From Fomitopsis serialis (taxonomy: Eukaryota; Basidiomycota; Agaricomycetes; Polyporales; Fomitopsidaceae), in the NCBI RefSeq assembly GCF_022376445.1, contig NW_025954972.1, positions 1 through 64,000 of the forward strand: DNA of 64,000 nucleotides, read 5' to 3'. Of the stretch, positions 20,515 through 32,599 are shown in pieces; the stretch's first letter is position 1; each line of letters begins with the position of its first letter. Under the pieces are notes generated by a model. That model ran no database searches and had not been told where the DNA came from. It worked only from the letters and a program-made list of their open reading frames with translations. The translations under genes were made by a program, and so were the position numbers.

Positions 20515-22461
20515 GAACTAGGTTAGATAATGATATCTAGTGTGTATCCCTTCGAATGCTCAGACTATTCTGAGGAGTTGGTTTGGCATATCACGGCTTC
20601 GCGGACAGCATAAGACAAGAACTCTGCCATGGCGGGTACTACCTCATCTAGACATCGGTGTAAGGCGATGCATTCAACCAAGCAGCGACTACGACGCACG
20701 AGCTCCTGGCATATCTACCCTTATTCACAGGTTTCGTTCACCAGCAACGTTACCTCAGACGACACAGTTCTGAGCACTCGGGGAACTGTTCAACATCTCC
20801 TTCCGTCTTCCACTTGTTTCGTATGCCTTGATGCCCGGTCTCGTACCCATCGTCTCTCGCCAGGCGGCAAGGCTGGGGTAGTCGGCGAGAAGGTTCGGGT
20901 TGAGACGCGCGAGGGCGTATAGGAGGTAGTATAGATGGAACTCGGCGAAGGACGGCTGATGCATGCAAGTTGTTGCCACGTTGGTATGTGAGGCGCACGT
21001 CAGAGGTACATATGCGCGATTGATAATAAGCGACGTACGTGCTCGTACACAAGTATCCCTCGAGCTTTCACTTTGTTTCAGTAGATGCTCCATTGCTTCA
21101 TAACGATCGGCACATATTGCTTAGCAAACGCAGGTAGCAGGGTTGCCTGGGCCGATCGTGTCAGTACTACTCATATATCGATATGGATATATCATCGGCG
21201 TACCGCATCGGCACTATACACATTCCGGGAGTATGCAGAATGAAGGTCCTAATGGCATGCGAACGGGCATTCGTATTGTGGTTTCACGACGATTGACTTT
21301 GCCTCTCACCTCGCAAGCAGCCTGAAGCATGTCGACTATGGCGTCGTCTTTAAGGTTTCCGCTGCCGCCGTAACCTGAACAGTCATCAGTAAGGCTATGT
21401 CAGAACGCTCGGAATGGCGTACCCGTTGCCTTGGCAAGGTAGCGCAAGATGGCGTCTAGCTGGGCCAGATAGAACCCGTTCACCTAAGTAGGCATAGTCA
21501 GCAAGGTCTCTATGTCCAACTCTATAGCGTTTTCCATCCTAGTAATGAACCAATCCCGATGTCGTCTGAATCGACGTGAAAATAACGACCCGACATACCT
21601 TGAGCCTAGGCATTTGGTTGAACCGATACTCGTCGAGATCCCACTTCTTCGCGTGGAAATGCTCTTCGTCATTCTTCTCGACGTATGCAACCCCTGCGTC
21701 CTCGAGCAGCAGGCGGATCGGTTCTCCGCGACCGCATATCGAGAAGTACTGAAGTTCGATGTCGAGGAGTTCGACGATGGGTACCGTGGTCATCGCGACT
21801 TGACTCTGTGGAGGAAGTCGAAGTTGTTAGGAACGTTGAGTGCGGTGTTGCGTATATAACGCCAGCTATGTGACTCTGTCACTTATGAACCATGCCAACC
21901 GATCGCAGCCGGTGATCGCACGCCAATCATTAGTCTCACAGAGGCAAACCTAAACGCGACTTTGTTGAGTGGGGGGGCGGTCGTGGCCAATCATAGCCTT
22001 ACGCATACGGACGCGGCTCTGCTGACAGCTGACAGTTCCTCAGGGCAGGCTCTTGGACTCAACATGAGTCAGAATTTCGGCTGGCACTGTTGGTCAGCCA
22101 GCGGTCCCGCAGGTTATTACCAGTAAGAGTACGTACAAGGGAGCTGATCAAGTGAAGCCGGAATAAATGGGCCCATCAACGAAGTTGGGTGTTCCATGAT
22201 AGTAGGCGCGTAGCATGTTTCATTGAACGGCGGTGGACGACACTCACCAATGTGAATGTCAGACAGGCCAGGGTAGCCTCTGAACAACCCTCAACGCGCT
22301 GACAGTGTTACACACGAGCGCGTCGCCCAATACGAGAGCCAAGAGCGCGCAGGCTTGTCCGACAGTCATTCACTATAGCGGCCGGTATGCAGACTCGTGC
22401 TGCACGCAGCCGTATTGATGACTGGATAGAAACGAACGCCTCAGTCATACAGCCATCTGCA
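20515..22461. repeat. segmental duplication, copy A, with a GST gene
   Basis: From TTAGATAATGATATCTAGTG (about 20523) to CAGCCATCTGCAAG (about 22461) this stretch is repeated in the same orientation at about 24257-26131. It includes the GST gene on the minus strand and its upstream region. Identity is high but there are many small indels. Confidence 0.85.
20755..21793 (-). CDS. glutathione S-transferase, copy A
   Basis: Glutathione S-transferases conjugate glutathione to electrophiles in the cytosol. Exon 1 (21793-21599) encodes the thioredoxin-like N-terminus with ELQYFSICGRGEPIRLLLED, the classic alpha/pi/sigma-type opening with Tyr in the catalytic position, and ends at QMPRLK. Exon 2 (21483-21423) gives VNGFYLAQLDAILRYLAKAT. 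Exon 3 (21374-21310) gives GYGGSGNLKDDAIVDMLQA. Exon 4 (21146-21039) contains FAKQYVPIVMKQ. Exon 5 (20955-20755) gives PSFAEFHLYYLLYALARLNP and LADYPSLAAWRETMGTRPGI. All sites are GT-AG. One base appears missing near 21092 compared with copy B (CAATGG against CAACTGG), so this copy may be broken or mis-sequenced there. Confidence 0.85.
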
Positions 22462-24256
22462 AGTAACCTAGATGAGTAACTGTTGAGCGATTGCTATGTC
22501 ATGATTCGAATAAGCTTACATATAACGGTGAGGTGACCCGATAGACGACGGCATGCAGGGTTATTGAGGTCTGCCAGTAGCAGGTTGAGGTTGGCCGGCG
22601 GCTGGTCAGGATTCCACTGGACAAAGAAATTGCAATAGCCACGTATTTTGAACATCCGGAAAAGGGGCACGCGACGCCCATGCCCGAGCTCGAGATTGGC
22701 GATGCGTGCCTTCCGAGGTGACAGGAGGGCGGTGATGGGGGCAGCGTGGTACACGAGGACCTGGCAAAGAATCAACGGGAGACAGCGGCCAAGGGGAACG
22801 AGAGAGAGGACAAAGACTGGAGCGAGGACGCGAGGGGTCAGAGCGCTGCAGTGACGAATGTCAAACAAGAGACGACCTGAGACGTCGACGACCGCAAGAG
22901 ACGATCGCACAGGCGCCCAAACTATGGCCACACAGCCAATCTAAAGTACACTGACCACTGCGCTTCGCTCAGGTCGCGCATTCTCTCTCCTCCCGTGTTT
23001 TCTCAATACTACTCACCTGTTTGCGCGTGGTTCTATCTACATAGGATAGCGCGAGATCCCATGTGGCTGTCTACGGTCACCTCACCGACTGCAAGATCGG
23101 ACTCGGAGGGAACCTCGCGTGAGGCATACGAGCGAGAGCGTCTCGACCGGACAGACCAAAGCTTAGCCGATGCAGGCACTTCGGGTTGTGGGAGTTCTAG
23201 CAGCGCGCAGGGCAGCAGGATCTTCGCGGAACGTTACGCGGATGGGCGGAAACGACTCGAATCTGAGAGAGTGGAAGCGTACTAGGCAGGGAGTCACCGA
23301 AGCATCCCTCGCCGTTCAACGCTGAACGAATGCGACCCAGTAGGTACGGGCGTCGAGACTGTTCGCCTTGTTATGAAACGGCGAACCGGGGACTGAAGGT
23401 GCGACGTCGGAAGAAGACTTAATGAAGTTAATGGCGCAGCTGCTCGGGCACGCGGAATGGTCGGGCGGAATAACGGAACATACGACTCATACGATCGACA
23501 GTACGAGTGCTGCGCTAACACGAATACTTCCGAAACAACCTCAAGGAACTTCCGAGACAGCGATATATTGAGGGAGCTAGGAAGAGACGAGCACGCGCTT
23601 GGAGGGGCACGCGCACGAGAAGGCGCACTGGCAGTGCCCTCGCAGCTGATCGAGGGTAAGCATATCAAGTATGAAGTCTACAGCATACTACGACACGGAA
23701 CGGACTACGATTCTACCAAAACCAGAGAATAATGTGATGTGCACCGGCGTCGTACAGTAACCGACTCTTTTGACCATGGCGACTTCACAGTACAAAGAAG
23801 GTTGGATATCTGCCCCTTCCCTCAGCTCTTCTCTTTCATACTACTTCGAGCTCATCCTCAAGCACGAGCACTGGTTGGTACGTCCCAGTGCGAAGATGTT
23901 TTCACGACGAGGCGCAAACCCTGGTCCTTGTGCTACAGCTCTGCTCCGACACCAAGAGACATCCATGCGCTATTTCACGATCGTTCTGCTCCCTATGAGC
24001 ATCGCATCGCCGGTATTCGCCCTTCCGGTTTACTGGTGCGTGTTGAGAGTTCTCTGCCTCACCGATCGCAAGGCTAAGAGTTTGATACCATCCAGGAATG
24101 GACTGGCCTGCGGCGAGTTGCCTCAAGGCTCAAAGTGCACTCTTCGACATGACCTCGAAGCTCGGTACGATGCTGATGTATACGAGTCCCACACGGTGCC
24201 CAAGAGGAGACATCCTGATAACCTCTAGCTCCCGAAATCAAAACCGAAACCGCGCG
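22462..24256. other. unique region between the GST duplication copies
   Basis: Open frames include 145 codons minus at 22494-22931 and 152 codons plus at 23770-24228 (starting ATSQYKEGWISAPSLSSSL, with GTACGT after EHWL that could be a donor). The second looks more protein-like but shows no known motif, and its overlapping frame is also open. No confident gene. Confidence 0.3.
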
Positions 24257-26131
24257 TGAACTAGGTTAGATAATGATATCTAGTGTGTATCCCTTCGAAT
24301 GCTCAGACTAGTCTGAGGAGTTTGTTTGGCATATCACGGCTTCCCGGACAGCATAAGACAAGAATCCTACCATGGCGGGTATTACCTCATCTAGACATCG
24401 GTGTAAGGCAATGCATTCGACCAGCAGCGACTACGACGCACGAACCCTTGACATCTACCCTTGTCAAGAATGACCTCCTCAGACGACACAGTTCTGACCA
24501 TTCGGAGAATGGTTCAACATCTCCTTCCGTCTTCCACTTGTTTCGTATGCTTTGATGCCCGGTCTCGCACTCATCGTCTCGCGCCAGGCGGCAAGGCTGG
24601 GGTACTCGGCGAGAAGGTTCGGGTTGAGATGCGCGAGGGCGTATAGGAGGTAGTATAGATAGAATTCGGCGAAGGACGGCTGATGCATACAAGTTAGTGC
24701 CGACGTTGGTATGTGAAGCGCACGTCAGAGGTACCCATATACGCGATCGAAAATAAGCGACGTACGTGCTCGTATACAAAGTATCCACTGGAGCTTTACT
24801 TTGTTTCAGTAGATGCTCCAGTTGCTTCATAACGTTCGGCACATGTTGCTTAGCAAACGTAGGCAGCAGGGTTGCCTAGGCGTGATCGTGTCAGTACTGA
24901 GTTCATCTGTCGATATGTATACACCATCCACGTACCGCATCGTCATGATACACATTTCGTGAATATGCCACATGAAGGTCCTACCAGCACGCGAACGGAC
25001 GTCCAGCATTTGCCGTATCACGACGATTCAAGTGACTTTGTCTCTCACCTCGCAAGCAGCCTGAAGCATGTCGACTATGGCGTCGTCTTCAAGGTTTCCG
25101 TTGCCGCCGTAACCTGAACAGCCCTCAGTACAGACTATGTCAGAACGTGTGAATGGCGTACCCCTTGCTTGGCAATGTAGCGCAAGATTGCGTCTAGCTG
25201 GGCTAATTAAACCCGTTCACCTATGACCGCGAAGTAGCCATCGTCAGCAAGGTGTCTATGTCCAATTCTTAGTAGCATTTTCCATCCTGGTATAACCCAA
25301 GTCCCGATGTCGTCTAATGACCAGAATCAATCACCCGACATACCTTGAGCCTAGGCAGTTGGTTGAACCTATACTCGTCGAGATCCCATTCGCATGAAAG
25401 AAAGACTCGGCGTCATTATCTCGACGTATGCAACCCTGCGTCCTCAAACAGCAGGCGAATCGGTTCCCCGCGACCGCAGATCGCGAAGTAATGAAGTTCG
25501 ACGTCGAGGAGTTCGACGATCGGTACCGTGGTCATCGCGATTTGACCGGTGTGGAGAGATGGGCAGTTGAAGTTGCTGGAACGTAAGCATGGTATGCGCC
25601 GTGGTGTTATATAGTGCCGTCACTTATGAGCGCTTAAGCCATACCAACCGTTCGCAGCTGACCAGTCCGACATATTCGGAACGTAATGGGCACGTCAATC
25701 ATAGCCTCACCTATACGCTCTGCTTGACGCTGACGATTCTGTCGGGCTCTGGACTCACGGTGGGTCAGAGTATTCGCGGCACTGATGGCTCTGTCAGCGA
25801 TTTGCAGGTTAACATCAGTAAGAGCACGTACAAGGGAGCTGACCAAGTCCGACATAATCGGAACATAATGGGCATCAACGAAATTAGGTGTTGGATGATA
25901 GTTAGCACGTAGCATGTTCCACTGAACGGTGATGGACGACGGGCTCACCGATGTGAATGTCAGTTGCTACTCAAAGAGCTCGCGGGGACAGTTACACACT
26001 AGCGCGTCGCCCAATGGTGCCGCAGGCTTGTCGGGCAGTCATGCAATATAAATAGCGGCCGGTATGACTCGCGCACACAATCGTATTGATGACTAGATAG
26101 AGACGAACACCTTAGTCATATAGCCATCTGC
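24257..26131. repeat. segmental duplication, copy B
   Basis: This is the second copy of 20515-22461, same orientation, offset about 3.74 kb. Both ends are recognisable: TTAGATAATGATATCTAGTG at about 24265, and CGTATTGATGACTAGATAGA to CATCTGCA at about 26131. Indels are scattered throughout. Confidence 0.85.
24479..25535 (-). pseudogene. glutathione S-transferase pseudogene, copy B
   Basis: This is the counterpart of the 20755-21793 gene. The ATG at 25535 opens MTTVPIVELLDVELHYFAIC and GRGEPIRLLFEDAG. The frame is then lost in the stretch equivalent to VAYVEKNDEEHF because a G-run is one base shorter. The exon 2 equivalent reads VNGFN followed by an in-frame TAG. Exon 4 here is intact (FAKQHVPNVMKQLEHLLKQ), and exon 5 is open to 24479 (PSFAEFYLYYLLYALAHLNP). 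Several small indels plus an in-frame stop make a functional product unlikely. Confidence 0.8.
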
Positions 26132-27553
26132 AATTGCGATGGTAAAATTCGAGCATAGCGGTTGGTCGCAGGACAGCACCGTGCCAATGGGTAGTAACGC
26201 ACAGATCGACACAACTGGGATTATTTGAAGCGGGAAGCTCACTTGTATCGCGCCCATCGGCAACGACACGCAGGGATACAAGTCGTAATGAAGGGTCATA
26301 GATCAGTAGCCTTTAATTCGAGGCTCCACCGCACAACATAACGCAACGCTCACATCCGAAAGTAACAGAGACCCGTTGTAAAGGCAGAGACAGAACAGGG
26401 GCTCGACGATGCAGAGCGGTTAGTGCAGCAGGACGCACGAAACTCGATGCGAGAATGGCAAGAAGTACATCGACCATATCACCATGGTTGACGACAAGCT
26501 TGATGAACCAAAGCTTGGCGAAGGCGGAATCCACAAGGGTGCACGTTTTTGCATGACGAGTCATAGCCAGTTTGAACCCATTTGAGACATTGATAGGGCG
26601 AGGCAGCCAGGATGCGGCCAAAATCGATGGTATAGCCACGGTCAGAAATCACATCGCCAAAACAGATAAGTAACGTACCATTGGCAGCATTCCCACAAGA
26701 TCTTTCTTGGTTCTTGTCGACTCAGACGACAGAACAACTAAGACGCACGGGTTGAGTACTACTGGTATCATGTACCAGCCATCAAATGCGACACACCTCT
26801 TCCGAGCCCCTCTGTCGATCCGCCGACACGTAAAGGTCACATCTGAATGCCGACAACAGGATCAGCTCACGATCGTCGCGTATAAGAAGCCGTCAAGCCT
26901 GCCCCTTGCCCATAGCTCCTTGCCAACAGCATCTGAAGCAACAGGCCGGCGCGTCTTAAGTGCTGCATCATCCAGTTCAAGATCTGTATTCGCCGCAGGA
27001 TCAAACACGTACTGATGTGCAGACTATGAAGCATTGATGTGTTGTCCTCGTCTCTTGCGTACGGGCACGGGAGAGCCTTAACATTCAGGCTGCGTCGGAA
27101 ACGGATATCTGAAAGACAAACTCAGAGTTACCGTAGACGGTGATGCTCAGGGACGTCAAACGACCAACACAGACGAACGGTCGTGCCACCACCAGCGTTC
27201 CTATCTTGGCTCAGCTGAGCGAAACAGCGCTTCGAGTTGCTCGACGCACGGCGACTTAATTGAACACTGATAGTCTGCTGCTGCCCGGAGACTGATGTCA
27301 ATTGTCTGTCGTTGTACCCGGTAGGACTCGTCCTCGTGTTCCGCCCTCGCGATTTACTGGATGGTCTCCATTGCAATGAGTTATCCACAAAAGAACATCA
27401 TAACTCCGACACCCTAGATCACTATTCGTACAACACTCTGCCACTGGACAATGGTCAGTGAAGTCCACACCATTTCACTCGCACGTACCACATACCGGTC
27501 AATAAGCAATAGGCTCATGGCACAAGATGTACGCTCTGCGGTCTTGGCGGAGC
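26132..27553. other. intergenic stretch before the thiolase gene
   Basis: Short frames only. On the minus strand a stretch around 26510-26640 reads FGRILAASPYQCLKWVQTG, which is protein-like, but no splice partners could be established. A plus-strand frame of 102 codons lies at 26707-27015. No known family. Confidence 0.3.
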
Positions 27554-29205
27554 TTACTGCTCGCTGACGAAGAGCCCCGCCATGCCCATGCCCGACCCAA
27601 TACACATGCTCGTGACGAAGATCTTGCCGCCCGTCTGCTTCGCGATGTTCAGACCCGTCACGATCTGCCTCGCCCCAGCTATCGAGACAACCCAACATCA
27701 GCCCCACACACGAACAAAATTTCGATAGAGATACGCACTGCAGCCAAGCGGGTGTCCAAGCGCGATCGCGCCGCCCCACACGTTCACCTTGCCGAAGTCG
27801 ATCCCGAGCTCGCGCACGCAGTACAGCGCCTGGCTCGCAAACGCCTCGTTGATCTCGTAGAAGTCGACGTCGTCCTTGCTGAGCCCCGCCTTGGCAAGCA
27901 CCTTCGGGATGGCGTAGAGCGGGCCGACGCCCATGATCCGTGGGGGGACGCCGATCGCCGTGGCGCCGACGAACTTGCCGACGATGGGGAGCCCGAGGCG
28001 TTGTGCGACGGAGCGACGCGCGAGAATGACCGCTGCTGCGCCGTCCGACACCTGTGAGGCGTTTCCTGGACCAGATTAAGTCTCAGGAACGCGCGCGCGC
28101 GCGAGGACACTCACCGGCGTGCGTCGAGCCATCCTTGGAGAACGCAGGCTTCAGCTTGCCGAGGCTCTCCTTCGTGACGCCGTCTCGCACACCGTCATCG
28201 TGGTCCACGACGGTCGTGCCCTCCTTCTCCGTCTTGGGGTCGGTCCAGGGCACGGTGAGGGGGGTGATCTCGGGAACGAACCGGCCCTCCTTCTGTGCCT
28301 TGGCGGCCTTCTGGAAGGACGCGGCGGCGAAGGCGTCCTGGTCCGCGCGGGGGATGTGGAAGTCACTGGCGACGTTCTCGGACGTGATGCCCATAGGGAT
28401 GAGGCAGTCCTCAGCCTCTTTGCAGGAGAGGACGGTCTCGGAGAAGCCGTCAGGGTTTGCGCCGGCGTTGAAGCCGAAGGTCATGGACTCAACACCAGCG
28501 GCTGTGTGCGCGGGTTAGCAAAGAAAATTGAGCGCGACGCGAGCCGTGCTTTGTCCAGTCGAGGCTTGCGGGGCAGATGTGGTGCAAGTCCACGGTCAGG
28601 TACACTGAGTAAGCATACACAGACGAGAGGATGCGACATGATGGCTTTGACGCGTACTTGATCCTCAAAACACGCACACTTTATTCCACCCTCCCCATCC
28701 GAGTCGACTGGACCACAGCAAGCTCAGATGAAAGAGATCCACATACCGAGACCTATGTCGATCTGGCCCGAGGTGATCTGCGCCGCGATGGTGTTCGCTG
28801 CCGCAAGACCCGACGAACACTGCCTATTCACCGTGCTGATAGGCGTTGTGATTGGGATTCCTGCGTGCAACTCCGCCATGCGCGCCGCACTGGCACCGCT
28901 GCCGGGCGGGAGGACATTGCCGACGGTGATGTCCTCGATGAGTTTTGGGTCGAGGCCGACCTTGGTATACGCGGCGCGGAGGATGCCAGAGAGAATCTCC
29001 TCTGGCCGCGTGTCCTTAAAGCCGCCCTTCTTCGCCTGTGTGGTAGGTGAGTGGGTGTACGGGGAAGCGATGCGTGCAGAGGGAGGCGTACCTTTGTGAT
29101 GGCTGAGCGGACGGCAGAGACGATGACGACGTCGTCAGGGTTCTTTGCGAGGACTTTGCTCTTGCCTGAGCCCGACGCGTTCGAGATGGAGTGTGCAGCA
29201 GACAT
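27554..29205 (-). CDS. 3-ketoacyl-CoA thiolase (acetyl-CoA acyltransferase), peroxisomal type
   Basis: This enzyme cleaves 3-ketoacyl-CoA with CoA to acetyl-CoA and a shortened acyl-CoA in fatty-acid beta-oxidation. Exons on the minus strand are 29205-29092, 29035-28747, 28501-28115, 28065-27739 and 27678-27554. They splice cleanly at GT-AG sites into 413 residues, close to the family length. Residues about 24-38 read [15 protein letters not shown]. The active-site Cys is residue 111 in [23 protein letters not shown] follows. The C-terminal catalytic motifs are [26 protein letters not shown] and [12 protein letters not shown]. The protein ends VSEQ, so it has no C-terminal SKL signal. An N-terminal PTS2 is expected for a peroxisomal enzyme but I could not clearly see one, so a cytosolic or mitochondrial location remains possible. 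The intron 28502-28746 (245 nt) is long. No frame breaks at all. Confidence 0.95.
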
Positions 29206-30364
29206 GGCGGGGAGGAGAGGGAGAGAGAGGGCGGGAGACTCGTCTTGACCGTCGTCTTGAATAGGATGGCTGTCGGGCGAGCTTAATCCCATGCCCGTGT
29301 CTGTCGGGCCCGATTTCACGTGTTATTCGCCCCCGCTTTCCCCGCACTCCCCATCTCATGCTCGCAACTGAAGTTATGTAGTAACAGGTGTAGTAACACA
29401 AGACCACCGACGGCAAGCCGCGGAGTACGCAGGCCGCTGATAAGTGCCTGCAGACCAGACATCACGCGGCCCAAGGCGAGGGCATGATGAAGACGGCCCC
29501 GATTCTGCTCATGTTGTGCAAACGAACGCCGCTGCACGCGGGTGTCATCGACCGAATACTTCCTCGAAGACCTCAATTGAAATGCAAGCAGAGAGGTTCC
29601 AGAGTACTGAGTGAGCGGGCCTTCTCAGTCAAGACAGTTTCATGTGCACGTCAGCAAATCTACGTACCATCATGTGTCGCAATGCTTCACCGACGCACGC
29701 ACGTCGACGTCCATCGTCAAAATCAACGCCATCTACAAGCGGGCAGCGAGAATAAGCGATGAGAGACCGATAGGATAGCGAGTACAATAGTGGTACAGTA
29801 TTTCATTCGGCACATGTACGATATCGAGGGAAATCGCGCGGAGCCAGTCAACGATTCATATCGTATGGCCTCCGCAGCTGTCTTACGCCCTCGACACTTA
29901 CCCAACTGAGGTTGTCACTTTAAACTTGTCATCCTCGTCGTTTCCATTGGTACCCATGGAGTCACTGAGTGAGAAGAGGAAAGTGAAGTGAGAAACACGC
30001 CTGCACACGCGGAAGGACTCGCTCACATTGCACTGCCCGAGCAATGTCCCAATGCCTCAGGGAGAGGTCGACTATAGTACGGTCACACCACGGCTTGAGC
30101 AAAGCGCGGAACGTGGCGACGAGCCCTTGACCATCGGCATACACGTCGCCTTGCTCACAGAATGCAATTCCGGGTCGTTTCGGACTACCATCGTCATCTT
30201 GACGTCTTTCGATTCTCGGTCATCCTTGCCCAGAACTCGTAGTCATCCCGCGGCGAGCTACATTGTTCGACTGCGCCAAGTCCATGACCTGGGGGGTCGT
30301 TCACGGCGCGGGCGACAAGCTCGTCGCGCATCTGGAGGTTGCGGGTCGAACGCCGAGTGTCTAG
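29206..30364. other. thiolase upstream and intergenic region
   Basis: No recognised gene. The 5' flank just upstream of the thiolase ATG is C/T-rich on the coding strand (CTCTCCCTCTCCTCCCCGCC), as usual for fungal promoters. Short frames at 29484-29762 (plus) and 29316-29576 (minus) show no motif. Confidence 0.4.
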
Positions 30365-31220
30365 CGGCGAGACGAGAGCAGCAACAGGCAGAAGGCGGAC
30401 AGGGCGAAGTTGACAAGCAGTGGACGAGGGCGGTCTGTAAGTGAGCTAGGCAAAATATACATAAATATCAACGGTGGCGGCGAGCAACGGTTCGGAGGAC
30501 GGCGTCGAGGACGGAGACGAGGAGGACGCGCGCTCAGATCTGGGCCCGGTAGACCTCCCTCCGCTCCTGCGGGCTCCCTTCGACCTGCTCGACCTGTCCC
30601 TGCTGCGCCTGCGCCTGGGCTTGGCCGTCGACGCTCTCATGCACCAGGCCCGACGCGGGACTCCCGCCGGCCGGCATCAACGACCGAATACAGGTGCTCG
30701 CGTTCCCCTGATTGTCCTGCACCTGCACCTGGCCCAGCTGGAACGGCGCGATTGACCCGTGATTCGCGTAGTGCGGCGGGAACGCCTGCACGCCACCGTA
30801 GTGGTGCTCGTGCGCGTGCGCAGCGGCCATAGGCGAGAGGCGGCCCGAGCCGGACGGGCGCGAGCGCGCGGAGGGTTTGAGGGTGACGGGCCGCGGGCGA
30901 GATTGGGTGCGCTCGAAGAGGCCGCACTTGTTGCAGAGCTGCAGAGCGGTTCAGCAAGATACAGGTCGAACGACGAAAGACGGGACACGCACCACCTTTC
31001 CCGGCGTGAGGCTCGAGCGCCGCCAGGTGCTCGTGTCCGTGGTGTGGCAGTTGTAGCACTTCCTCCTCACGCGGTCGGAGAGCTTCATCGCGGCGTCGCT
31101 GGTGTAGTTGGGCCGCCAGTAGCCGGGGTACACAGGATGTGTGTGTGTGTGGGGGGGGGGGGGCGGACGGTGCGCATGGGGCCGGTGCTGCCGTGCGCGT
31201 AGGGCGAGGGCGCGTCCTCT
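30365..31220. repeat. partial duplication of the GATA-factor gene 3' half
   Basis: This stretch matches 42140-43100 in the same orientation, from the 3' flank (GGCGAGACGAGAGCAGCA against GGCGAGACGAGAGCAGCAGC) through the last exon, the intron and the zinc-finger exon to GTAGGGCGAGGGCGC at about 31215. Homology stops there. Inside the copy a GT repeat and a run of about 13 G (31139-31163) have replaced the matching sequence of the parent. Confidence 0.9.
30534..31088 (-). CDS. short GATA-type zinc-finger protein, 5'-truncated paralogue
   Basis: Exons 31088-30993 and 30938-30534 (intron 54 nt, at the same place as in the parent) give 166 residues from an ATG that replaces a Thr codon of the parent (AAMKLSDRV here, AATKLSDRV there). 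The finger is complete: CYNC, TTDTSTWRRSSLTPGK, then LCNKCGLFERTQSRPRP. The spacing is C-x2-C-x19-C-x2-C. The tail is Gln- and His-containing (AAAHAHEHHYGGVQAFPPHY) and ends YRAQI. The activation-type N-terminal half of the parent is missing. If translated, it would be a DNA-binding protein without the long N-terminus and could compete with the parent; that is inference. Translation might instead begin further upstream in an unrelated open frame (to 31436). Confidence 0.65.
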
Positions 31221-31459
31221 AGGCGGTCGTTGGCGGTAGGTTCGTGATCGTCGTGCGAGCAGAGCTATTGGCACGAGCTGAACTTCGAGTCGAATCTGAA
31301 TCGGCTCCTGCTTGCGACCCAATCTGCTCTTCCGGTGGCCTTTCTTTCGATCCGGCAGGATTTGCCGCATTTCTTTGCGCAAGGGCGGCACTTTCCGCCA
31401 GAATCGTGGTGTCGTTATTGAAGAGCAACATACCAACTGCGGACACTATCAATACAATC

Positions 31460-32571
31460 CAACACTATCCAAGTTGGCACACTCACGACCATTACTGGTG
31501 AGCTCAATTTCTGGCCAGACAGTCTCAAGGAAGGTGGGTATGTCGTCTGGGATGGGGTATTCACTCGGTCCATTGTTCTGTCACGGAAGAGGTCAGCTGA
31601 ATCCGTGGGTACGGCAATGTATGTCGCACACCTTGCAGATTTCTAGGATATCGCTGTCGCTCGCGATAGCTTCGGTTGCGTCTGAGTTCTGCCGAGCTGG
31701 TCTGAGGACGTTCGATAGGCAGGTATTCTAAGGAAACAAACCTGTAATATATAGTCGAATACATGGTCAACTGGATCGTACCACTGCGCGGCCTTCGTCA
31801 GAGAGTGAATCACGGGCATGCCTCGGATGCATACCTTTCTCTTCAACGGAGCCTCTTCATCCTCGTCATCCTCGTCATCATTGACAGAGGACGCATCGTG
31901 CGGTTCCGCCGCAGCTTCTATCTTCGCAGGCAGAACTAGCCTCCTCTTCATCTTGAAATAGTGCAAGAAGATACAATGCGTCGTCTTGACCCATCCTCTG
32001 ACGAACAGGATCTCGTTGAGCCGCTTCTCCATACCGAGGACCTCTGTAGCGTAATACACCCAGCTATCGATGTTCTTCTTCATATACGCCTTCATCCGAC
32101 GTGCCTGGTGAAGCTCCGCGCGCGCTGCAGACGATCCTACAACAACGCATGCTCCTTGGTTTCTACGCATTCGAACTCGAAGCCCACTTTCGCGCCATGT
32201 CTGTGGCGGCGTGAGATTTACGATGATCTAGAATATGACAACGAGAACGACATACACGGCGGTCTCCGCCATCTCTCCGACTCTCTTGACGGTCCTGCTG
32301 AGCAGGGGACCTGCGCTGATGGCATTATTCGTGCGCTTGGGTTGCATGTCGATCGTGAACCCGTCAGGGGCACGATGAGGCTTGTTGTTCAGGAGATCTT
32401 CCTTGTCACGGAGTGCATTGAATAGACGACAGAAACTCCCCTTATCCAAGTAACCGACGTCCCCAGCTCTATCTCTATGTCGTCTTCCGTCGCCTTGGGT
32501 TGCCATAGTGGGTAGCCATTGCCGCATTTGAGATTGAAGAGCTCCTTCGCGTACACCTCTGACGCGGCCAT
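31460..32571 (-). CDS. basidiomycete-specific hypothetical protein, frame broken
   Basis: The ATG at 32571 opens MAASEVYAKELFNLKCGNGY, PLWQPKATEDD, then DVGYLDKGSFCRLFNALRD. A later exon gives FEFECVETKEHALL, ARRMKAYMKKNIDSWVYYA, and the signature NEILFVRGWVKTTH. Near the end are DYILQ and, after an intron, EAIASDSDILEICK and NNGPSEYPIPDDIPTFLETV. I know this layout (LWxPEP-type start, xxYMxxNxDSW, VRGWVKTxxW, ASDxDL end) as a large uncharacterised family of Agaricomycetes. The biochemical role is unknown. Frame corrections of one missing base are needed near 32462 (a G-run) and near 32139. Confidence 0.65.
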
Positions 32572-32599
32572 CAGTCGAGACTGTCAAATGTTAGATCGC

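Noticed and set aside
28502..28746. Missing exon inside the 245-nt thiolase intron
   Set aside because: The flanking exons join in frame with uninterrupted family sequence (IDIGL to AAGVESMTF), so no exon is needed.
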